Assembly (NCBI GenBank): GCA_910584585.1
Contig: CAJUBP010000034.1
Location: 32,784 to 52,863 of the forward strand
Length of the DNA: 20,080 nt
DNA from: an uncultured Lachnospiraceae bacterium
GTDB lineage: Bacteria > Bacillota > Clostridia > Lachnospirales > Lachnospiraceae
Direction of reading: 5' to 3'
Shown: positions 14,872 through 20,080 of the stretch, piece by piece
How positions within the stretch are numbered: the first letter of the stretch is position 1
How the letters are laid out: the number at the start of each line of letters is the position of its first letter
Notes under the pieces: model-generated
Databases searched by the model: none
What the model was told of the DNA's origin: nothing
Seen by the model: only the letters and a program-made list of their open reading frames with translations
Translations under genes and position numbers: made by a program

Positions 14872-14913
14872 GTGTAAAGCCTATTGAAATTGTCAAGGGC
14901 TTTGCACTTTTTT
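14872..14913 (+). terminator. Intrinsic terminator of the 64-aa gene
   Basis: GTGTAAAGCC (14872-14881) pairs with GGCTTTGCAC (14898-14907) with one G-U wobble and a 16-nt loop, followed by six T (14908-14913). The 5' arm coincides with the right inverted repeat. Confidence 0.75.
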
Positions 14914-14931
14914 ATTCAGGAGGTTATGAAG

Positions 14932-15066
14932 ATGGCATATTTCAATAATATCAATACACTTGAGACATTAAGGAAGCAGTATAAGGAACTTCTCAAAATT
15001 CACCACCCTTCTTCAATGTCTTTTATACACATCCCCACGGCTATCTATATTTTCAATGTTGATTAA
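14932..15066 (+). pseudogene. Truncated J-domain-like protein gene
   Basis: An excellent AGGAGG precedes ATG 14932. The product MAYFNNINTLETLRKQYKELLKIHHP matches helices I-II of J-domain-like proteins seen on Firmicutes mobile elements, which would continue HPD(N/G)G. Here the HPD motif is broken (HHPS) and homology ends about 15009; the remaining residues are the antisense of the adjacent toxin gene. The J-domain needs HPD to stimulate Hsp70 ATPase, so the fragment should be inactive. It was probably cut by arrival of the toxin-antitoxin block. Confidence 0.65.
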
Positions 15067-15267
15067 ACGAATCTCTTCATCAATCATATATAATATCCGG
15101 TAACTGCCAACACGCAAACGGAACAAATTATACCCATTCAGCTTTTTTATATCTGCCCCTTCTGGCAGCTTATAAATTGCCTTATACAGTCTCAGCCTCT
15201 GGCTTTTGTCCTGCTTATCAAGGAATTTTTGCGCTGCCTTTTCAAAATTAATCCTGTAGGTCTTCAT
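15013..15267 (-). CDS. RelE/ParE-family toxin
   Basis: 84 residues: MKTYRINFEKAAQKFLDKQD...LYKAIYKLPEGADIKKLNGYNLFRLRVGSYRILYMIDEEIRLINIENIDSRGDVYKRH. The order of strands and the RLRVGSYRILY block are typical of the RelE/ParE fold (ribosome-dependent mRNase or gyrase poison; which cannot be told here). The C-terminal sRGDVYKRH is the usual end. The ATG lies inside the end of the antitoxin gene (20-bp overlap), as is usual for such pairs. It converges on the truncated J-domain gene and appears intact. Confidence 0.88.
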   Translation of the reverse strand: MKTYRINFEKAAQKFLDKQDKSQRLRLYKAIYKLPEGADIKKLNGYNLFRLRVGSYRILYMIDEEIRLINIENIDSRGDVYKRH

Positions 15268-15481
15268 AAGTCAAACCATCCTTTTTGAGCATCTCATCAA
15301 ATGTAACAGTTGTTCCATCATTTATTTTCCCTGCATCCGCAATCATTTTCAAATCCCATTCATCAGGTTCTATTTCCTCCCCTGCATAGGCTTTTAAAGA
15401 TTCCAGCATATTAACCACAAATACAAGTTTGTTATCCGGCACATCATCAATCAATTGCATAACACGTTCTTTATTACTCAT
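15248..15481 (-). CDS. Antitoxin of the RelE/ParE pair
   Basis: 77 residues, MSNKERVMQLIDDVPDNKLVFVVNMLESLKAYAGEEIEPDEWDLKMIADAGK...TFDEMLKKDGLTYEDLQD. The N-terminal helical region probably dimerises and binds DNA; the acidic C-terminal tail (DEMLKKDGLTYEDLQD) would wrap the toxin. I took the ATG at 15481 rather than 15511 because of the upstream AAAGGA and GGTG and the usual MSNKE-type start. It precedes and overlaps the toxin gene, and has its own promoter. Confidence 0.82.
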   Translation of the reverse strand: MSNKERVMQLIDDVPDNKLVFVVNMLESLKAYAGEEIEPDEWDLKMIADAGKINDGTTVTFDEMLKKDGLTYEDLQD

Positions 15482-15522
15482 ACTTTCACCATTCCTTTTG
15501 CTGTCTTTCAATAATTTATATT

Positions 15523-15552
15523 AATATACCATATGAGCGACAAACATGTAAA
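15523..15552 (-). promoter_or_regulatory. Promoter of the RelE-type toxin-antitoxin pair
   Basis: Minus strand TTTACA (15547-15552), 18-bp spacer, TATATT (15523-15528), about 40 bp before the antitoxin ATG. AT-rich inverted sequence (ATATTAATAT) covers the -10 region and could be the autoregulatory site. Confidence 0.55.
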
Positions 15553-15568
15553 GCCACTATTTTTCAGT

Positions 15569-16417
15569 CTAATCCCAATCTTCCACATACGGCATAACTT
15601 CAAACCGCAACAACGCGTCATACACCTTCTTCGGCACTTTATTTTTATACTTATCGGCTATAATCAATATATCAGCCTGTTTATGTCTTTTATATTCTGC
15701 AAACGCTTCCTCCGGTGTCTCCCAGTAAGACAGTCTAATCACTTCATCATGCCCATATGGCTTAATCTCCCCATAATACATCTTCATTTTATTGTCATAC
15801 CTGATGCCCAGGGGCAAATCCATTTTAGAATTCCTCCATTTGCCTGTCCTATGCTTCTTGCAGTTAGACAGCATCGTATTCAACGTCTGCGGAATAATGC
15901 AGCACTTATCAGGCGCATACTCTTTGTTACCTGGAAACAGCAGCTCCTTATCAACTGCCATGGATTCACCGTCACACTATAATATTCAGAAGCCCACCAT
16001 TCAGCAAAGGAATCCTTGTCGTATCTCCACAAATCACACATGGATGAACCGTTATTTTCTACATAGCATCTGATATAGATACCACTACAGATGGAATATG
16101 CAGCAGTCGATTTCACATTATGTATGGAACATATTCCTGTTGCCTGCCTAATTCCTCCACCAGCATAATCCCACGCTGCCGCTGAGGGTAAAATGCGCAT
16201 AACCCGTCTTATGCATGTGGAAATTGCTGCGTAGGTTATTCACAAGCCTCCCATGGTTGCTGATCCAGTAATTGTTTGTGCCATTTACCAGTACGAACAC
16301 TTCATCATTGGCAACAAGCTCTATTCCTGATTTCTTAATGTCCAATACCCTCTTGTCCGCAATGGACAAATACTCTTTAAATTCTTTTCTCTGCTCTGAT
16401 TTCTTTTTGTAACTCAT
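15569..16417 (-). pseudogene. Phage HNH-associated/AP2-like DNA-binding protein gene, frameshifted
   Basis: Three minus-strand frames carry consecutive parts of one protein. Part 1 (16148-16417) has a good RBS (GAAAGGAAG) and reads through NNYWISNHGRLVNNLRSNFHMHKTGYAHFTL, like the start of phage NUMOD4/HNH proteins. Part 2 (about 15990-16110) reads AYSICSGIYIRCYVENNGSSMCDLWRYDKDSFAEWWASEYYS. Part 3 (15569-15980) reads DGESMAVDKELLFPGNKEYAPDKCCIIPQTLN and ends like phage proteins of this type (EAFAEYKRHKQADILIIADKYKNKVPKKVYDAL). Adding one base near 15977 joins parts 2 and 3 as YYSVDGESM. Between parts 1 and 2 (around 16120-16160) more than one shift is needed. The family lies beside homing HNH nucleases in phages; the function is lost or unknown here. 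Confidence 0.65.
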
Positions 16418-16450
16418 TTTTAGATACTTCCTTTCGATATGATAATAGAT

Positions 16451-17790
16451 GTGTCTCCCATATGTGGGAACGCTAAAAAGAGCATCCAGAAATGGACACC
16501 CTGATACAAAACAATATTCAATTATATGTAATTTCAGATGCCAAGAATATTGACACCAAAGTTATAAAACATCTCCCCAAAACAGGGGAAATCTCCATTC
16601 TGCGAAACTGCAATATAGCGGTTCCAAAATGGGAGACGCTGTTTTCCCCAGCCTGTGGGGGTTGCGAATATGATTAGCCCACCATGGACTAATTCATATT
16701 GATTTGCAGTTGTACCACAGTGGGACAACTTTTACTTAATTCCGCGAAAAACTCAACACCTGTGAAGTGTCTAATTTTAAAAATGAGATTTAGATAATGA
16801 CTTTGATGAAATGATAAGACAAGCCAATTTTAGCGTGTCATCTGATAGTAAAATATTTACCATCAGCCAACACAAAATAAGGTTCGCTATATTATGTGAA
16901 CTTATTTCCAATTAGAAAATTTAATACTACAATATTTAAATCATTCAAAATGAAAGATTAGGAATCTTTCGACCACTTATGGGCGAATAGATTAAATCTA
17001 CCACATTGATTTTAGAGCAAGATGGTTCAAAACCTGATAACTCCATACCCATAACTACACACCAGTTCCCCACGGGGAACCACCGCCCCACAAGATTACG
17101 GTATATTGTAAAATACCACCCACCTATAATAATCCAAATATGCAGCAGTTGTGTCATAACGTCACAACCAATCCTATTTTGGCTTCGTTGTCCACGGAGG
17201 ACAACACTTTCCACTTTTACGGATTCTGTTTGAACCGAAATCGTTAAATTGTATTCACTCCACAATTTTGTGGAATCAAATTCCCATAATAATTGGAAGA
17301 CACTCACTCTCCCAGAATGGGAGGCTGGTTAAACCAATATCTGGAATAATATTGGAATTTCTAAAATTGTATTTTACGACTTTTGAATTTATGATCTTTA
17401 CAATCAAGGTAACTGTCAGTGACCTCCATCTAATTCTTCCAATCGGACTAATCGGCAAATAGGTGCATATTTCAAAGGATACGCTTCTACTACGTACCCG
17501 AAAATTTTAGGAACGCTACAATATAGCCACCCTATAAAGTATGTAACGATTTGTTTCCTACTGGAAATGAATGTCCACGATGGACACAATACATCTTCCC
17601 TTCAAAGGGGTATCGTGAAACGCGACGCACCTAATGATTTGGCACTAGCCAATCTAGCTACTACTTAACATACAATAATTGGGATTTCCCAACCATAGCA
17701 TATATGGCATCACAGTTTAATATCCCATATTCGCTCCGTTAATTCTGTCGAAGCCGTACTTTTCAGTACATGTTGGGTAATGAATTACAG
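16451..17790. other. Hairpin-dense non-coding region (candidate large structured RNA)
   Basis: About 1.35 kb with no credible gene: the only frames are 60-120 codons, lack RBSs and match nothing. It is instead a near-continuous chain of short stem-loops. Perfect stems include GAAAGATT/AATCTTTC (16952-16970), GTTCCCC/GGGGAAC (17065-17080), GTTGTCC/GGACAAC (17187-17205), TCCACAA/TTGTGGA (17259-17274), CTCCCA/TGGGAG (17309-17323), CCAATAT/ATATTGG (17334-17355) and TGTCCA/TGGACA (17572-17586). Many others have two short stems separated by one mismatch: 16709-16729, 16842-16866, 16967-16986, 17407-17425 and 17549-17572. Loops are mostly 2-8 nt. The strand is undecided. A weak promoter (GATAAT at 16441) faces in on +, and TTGCGC-N17-TGTAAT (17784-17812) faces in on -. 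Confidence 0.6.
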
Positions 17791-17815
17791 TTTATTTCAA
17801 AAGCCAGCGCAATAT

Positions 17816-18193
17816 TTATATCTCATGCCCCAGAATCCATGCCAAAATATCTTCATATCCCTGTTTACCATCTGCTACATCCAGTATCAAATCAATTAAT
17901 TCTTTCTGTGTATATCCCAATTCATATCCATTGACTGCCAGAAATATCAACATGATATGAGCGCCTATCCGCTTATTTCCATCTAACATTGCATGATTCT
18001 TTACCAGCCCATAACATAACCTGGCAGCTTTTGACTGAATGCTTGGATATAGTTCATCTCCGCCAAATGTCTGAAATGGCGTTTCTAACGCGGAATCCAA
18101 TAATCCTTCATCTCGTATGCCATCACATCCACCTGTTTCTTTAATCAACTGGGCATGGAGTATCAATACCTGCTCTTTTGTCAGCCTGAGCAT
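17816..18193 (-). CDS. doc: Doc-type (Fic-fold) toxin
   Basis: 125 residues, the length of Doc. The motif NHAMLDGNKRIGAHIMLIFLAVNG (about 65-88) is the Fic/Doc active-site loop with catalytic His and the GNKR phosphate-binding turn; ETGGCDGIRDEGLLDSALETPFQTFGG near the N-terminus is also typical. Doc of phage P1 phosphorylates EF-Tu and stops translation; the same activity is inferred here, not shown. The ATG overlaps the phd end by 13 bp. Codons and motif are intact, so it may be active. Confidence 0.9.
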   Translation of the reverse strand: MLRLTKEQVLILHAQLIKETGGCDGIRDEGLLDSALETPFQTFGGDELYPSIQSKAARLCYGLVKNHAMLDGNKRIGAHIMLIFLAVNGYELGYTQKELIDLILDVADGKQGYEDILAWILGHEI

Positions 18194-18432
18194 TTTGCCA
18201 ATACCTCATAAGCCTCTCTATTTTGTTCAATCAGCCTTTTAGATACACTCATGATGTCTTCATCTGGCGCAATAGAATCACTTTCAGCTTTGCTAAAATC
18301 TATTACAAGATATCTTGGCACATTATTCTTCAGAATAACAGCAGTCCCGTGTTCATCAACTAATCTTGCTACTTTTGAAAAATTCTGGTTTGCTTCCGTA
18401 ATAGAAACCATTGTACTTGTATCAATCATCAT
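18181..18432 (-). CDS. phd: Phd/YefM-family antitoxin
   Basis: 83 residues: MMIDTSTMVSITEANQNFSKVARLVDEHGTAVILKNNVPRYLVIDFSKAE is the Phd/YefM DNA-binding fold; the C-terminal part (about 55-83, EDIMSVSKRLIEQNREAYEVLAKCSG) is the helix that would neutralise Doc. AGGAG lies 10 bp before the first of two adjacent ATGs. A promoter and a 7-bp inverted repeat lie upstream, consistent with autorepression by Phd. Confidence 0.88.
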   Translation of the reverse strand: MMIDTSTMVSITEANQNFSKVARLVDEHGTAVILKNNVPRYLVIDFSKAESDSIAPDEDIMSVSKRLIEQNREAYEVLAKCSG

Positions 18433-18467
18433 AGTTTCAAATCTCCTAATCTACAGAATATAAATAT

Positions 18468-18503
18468 AATATACACAATTTATAGGATATATTCAACCTA
18501 TAA
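18468..18503 (-). promoter_or_regulatory. phd promoter with overlapping operator-like dyad
   Basis: Minus strand TTGAAT (18491-18496), 17-bp spacer, TATATT (18468-18473). A perfect inverted repeat TTATAGG (18480-18486) / CCTATAA (18497-18503), 10-bp spacer, brackets the -35. The position suits repression by the Phd-Doc complex. Confidence 0.55.
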
Positions 18504-18535
18504 GTCCTGAATCTTTCCCAGTAACGAAAAATAAC

Positions 18536-19081
18536 TCACAAAGTTTTATTCTTATTGACAATATATTTCCGTACTTTTCTAATCGTTTCTTCATCATATG
18601 TATCGCCATATCCATCACAGATACGATTATAAATCTGCGCCAAACGTCTACTATTGTCTGCCTGTTCTTTATTCTTTTGGGTACGCACAATAATGTGCTG
18701 TGAACCGCGCCAGTTTTCATAATTTGACGCATATTCCACACAAGCGTCTTTATCAGCATATCTACTGTAACAGTTCTTTATCTGTTTTAATTTATCGCCA
18801 ACACGCTCTTTATCATTACTCTTGTAAACATAAATCATCTTCATTTCAGTCAAAATATCATTATATCTGATATAAGTCCTCTGAGACATCATCCCCGCTT
18901 GTGTGGAAATATACTCGATTGTCATAGTGCTGATCTTACCTTGCAAATTTCTCATGCTTTTAGACCAGTTAAATGTACTAATAAGAGCCACAAAGTATCT
19001 CAGCATAGAAATTTTCTTCTTCATAACCTCTTCACAAGCCAGAATTCCCTCTCTGCAAGGAATCAAGAAAAACTTTCTCAT
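18536..19081 (-). CDS. Winged-helix replication-type protein, probably truncated
   Basis: 181 residues. The core LRYFVALISTFN...KISTMTIEYISTQAGMMSQRTYIRYNDILTEMKMIYVYKSND looks like a winged helix of replisome-organiser or plasmid/phage replication-initiator type, followed by NCYSRYADKDACVEYASNYENW and a basic C-terminus. The N-terminus looks degraded: the first residues (MRKFFLIPCREGILACEEV) have a weak RBS, and an in-frame TAG lies 18 bp upstream. An alternative start is 19024 (MKKKISML, preceded by GAAGAGG). The role is inferred by resemblance only; it may be a remnant of the replication module of the phage or conjugative element around it. Confidence 0.5.
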   Translation of the reverse strand: MRKFFLIPCREGILACEEVMKKKISMLRYFVALISTFNWSKSMRNLQGKISTMTIEYISTQAGMMSQRTYIRYNDILTEMKMIYVYKSNDKERVGDKLKQIKNCYSRYADKDACVEYASNYENWRGSQHIIVRTQKNKEQADNSRRLAQIYNRICDGYGDTYDEETIRKVRKYIVNKNKTL

Positions 19082-19184
19082 ATTTCTCTTGCGAACCTAT
19101 AAGGGCATATGCCATTCTATTTACAGATACGCAATCCACTACTGACGTTTTATTATATAATGGAATACTTTTTACTATATTTGC

Positions 19185-19733
19185 TTAGTTTCTTACTGAT
19201 ATTCCCTGGCTTCTTAAATATTGGATCGCCAATTGCAGCAGGCTTCCATTGTTGATTGTTTCATCCAATGTGTCATTCCACACACGGGGCTTGTGGTTCA
19301 CGGACAGTCCTCCATGCCGTCCGGTATTCGCCCATTGCGCCACCTGATACCCGGTTGCGTTCACATAATCGTCCATGGAATTATAATCAATGTATACACA
19401 TGCTCTTATGCCGCCTTTATCCGGATGAGCGTCCACTTTCACTGCCGAACGAAGGAACGCTTCTGTCCTCCGGTAGCTATTCGGCGTCCATCCGGTATAG
19501 TAATCATTCAGAAAATAATTCAATGTTTCATATACCCTTTTCGCTAATTCATCCACCATTTTTATCATGATAGGCTGCAATGCTTTCTGTAATTGATTCA
19601 TATTGCTCACAATTATATATGGAAGTCCTGGTTCACAAATGAAGTTGTTATCATAAGCCCCGTATGCAGATTCAGGCACTAAAATAAGCCCACCATCAAT
19701 CATATTTCTATAACTGATAATGGACTTATGCAT
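19185..19733 (-). CDS. Phage structural-type protein (possible HK97 gp10-like), remnant
   Basis: 182 residues. The middle (LAKRVYETLNYFLNDYYTGWTPNSYRRTEAFLRSAVKV) followed by a strand-rich part (IRACVYIDYNSMDDYVNATGYQVAQWANTGRHGG) resembles head-tail or minor tail proteins of siphoviruses, which is a weak identification. The ATG at 19733 lacks an RBS and an in-frame TAA is 12 bp upstream, while a good AAAGGAAG lies 40 bp further up out of register, so the 5' end is probably damaged. It is the last item before tRNA-Trp and suggests a decayed prophage. Confidence 0.4.
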   Translation of the reverse strand: MHKSIISYRNMIDGGLILVPESAYGAYDNNFICEPGLPYIIVSNMNQLQKALQPIMIKMVDELAKRVYETLNYFLNDYYTGWTPNSYRRTEAFLRSAVKVDAHPDKGGIRACVYIDYNSMDDYVNATGYQVAQWANTGRHGGLSVNHKPRVWNDTLDETINNGSLLQLAIQYLRSQGISVRN

Positions 19734-19864
19734 GTGTCCGAATATTTAATTTCACGATGTGCAGAATTCTTCCTTTCTCAGATGATAATTTTTTAGTACA
19801 TTTGTTCTAATTACTTTTTTGATTACTTATGCTCTGGAATCCCCTATTTTCAAGGGTTTTTGAA

Positions 19865-19935
19865 CAGGGGAAGAGGGATTCGAACCCCCGTGAACGGTTT
19901 TGGAGACCGCAATACTGCCGCTGTATGATTCCCCT
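19865..19935 (-). tRNA. tRNA-Trp (anticodon CCA)
   Basis: 71-nt cloverleaf on the minus strand: acceptor stem AGGGGAA/TTCCCCT, compact D arm (ATAC-AGCGGCA-GTAT), anticodon loop CTCCAAA with anticodon CCA, T loop TTCGAAT, discriminator G as expected for bacterial tRNA-Trp. No CCA is encoded. The accessory island lies directly on its 3' side, a common integration site, but I found no second copy of the tRNA 3' end in the window. Confidence 0.92.
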
Positions 19936-19951
19936 ATAAAATATACAATAC

Positions 19952-19981
19952 ATTCCACGTAATACTTATGATACGTGGAAT
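19952..19981. repeat. 10-bp inverted repeat upstream of tRNA-Trp
   Basis: ATTCCACGTA (19952-19961) and TACGTGGAAT (19972-19981) form a perfect stem with a 10-nt loop, 17 bp before the tRNA 5' end. It would lie in the tRNA leader if transcription starts from TTGTCC-N18-TATATA further upstream (about 20020-20055, weak). It could be a processing or regulatory structure. Confidence 0.5.
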
Positions 19982-20080
19982 TCAACTTTCGCAAACATAT
20001 TCTTCCTGCCAAAAAACTATCTGATATATACCTTCAAAAATCCATACAGGACAATCCATCCTTTTCCCTCTCTTTCCTGG

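Larger units (their letters stand above)
14554..14896. repeat. Unit bounded by 30-bp inverted repeats
   Basis: The sequence at 14554-14583 (starting TTAACAATTTCAATAG) and the reverse complement of 14867-14896 (starting TTGACAATTTCAATAG) agree at 28 of 30 positions. The left arm includes the -35 of the internal promoter; the right arm includes the 5' half of the terminator stem. The unit holds one 64-aa ORF. It could be a MITE-like element or a regulatory duplication; I see no target-site duplication. Confidence 0.7.

Noticed and set aside
16945..17458. Frames of 60-120 codons within the hairpin-dense region
   Set aside because: They have no RBS, run through the stem-loops on both strands, and have unnatural composition.
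16451..17790. CRISPR, TIGR-like or integron attC array
   Set aside because: There is no repeated unit of constant sequence and length, no cas, tas or integrase gene nearby, and no conserved attC core. Only the fold style recurs.
19865..19935. tRNA-Trp as a proven attachment site
   Set aside because: The island abuts its 3' side, but no duplicate of the tRNA 3' end and no integrase gene is in the window, so site-specific integration is only possible.

Overview
The window reads as a chromosomal segment of a Gram-positive, probably spore-forming Clostridia (Lachnospiraceae-like) bacterium. The reasons are the gene order ispF / cysE / cysS / mrnC / rlmB / sigH (the classic Firmicutes block around sigH), strong AGGAGG-type ribosome binding sites, consensus TTGACA/TATAAT promoters, a sporulation sigma factor and tRNAs without encoded CCA. 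Species cannot be named from sequence alone.

Region 1 (1-3300): the 3' part of a large polytopic membrane protein of the DUF2298 / YYY type on +, convergent with a monocistronic methyl-accepting chemotaxis protein on -. The MCP has a good promoter whose -35 lies in one copy of a perfect 17-bp direct repeat.

Region 2 (3256-11250, all -): a housekeeping run glf - apt - ispF - GNAT acetyltransferase - cysE - cysS - mrnC - rlmB - sigH, ending in tRNA-Thr(GGT), which has its own consensus promoter and a terminator. Genes from the acetyltransferase to rlmB overlap or nearly abut, so they are probably one transcript. They serve isoprenoid synthesis (ispF), cysteine supply and charging (cysE, cysS), 23S rRNA processing and methylation (mrnC, rlmB) and the entry to sporulation (sigH). 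The yacP/rae1 gene usual between rlmB and sigH in Bacillus is absent; a palindromic repeat unit fills the gap.

Region 3 (11300-13030): small coiled-coil proteins, two of them (54 aa and 50 aa) with strong RBSs, and a NYN-domain protein with a probable C-terminal OST-HTH/LOTUS domain. The NYN gene is read from a promoter whose spacer holds a perfect dyad.

Region 4 (13180-19860): an accessory island made of broken mobile DNA, ending at tRNA-Trp(CCA). In order: a chimeric scar joining the 5' half of an IS1182-like transposase gene to the 3' half of an IS4-like one; a ~340-bp unit bounded by 30-bp inverted repeats (28/30) with its own promoter, 64-aa ORF and terminator; a truncated J-domain gene; a RelE/ParE-type toxin-antitoxin pair; a frameshifted phage HNH-associated gene; a ~1.35-kb non-coding stretch packed with short, mostly imperfect hairpins; a Phd/Doc toxin-antitoxin pair; a winged-helix replication-type protein; and a phage structural-type protein. 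The hairpin-dense stretch (about 16451-17790) is the most unusual item. It has no credible protein gene and looks like a large structured RNA (or a DNA that folds when single-stranded). I could not assign it to a known family.
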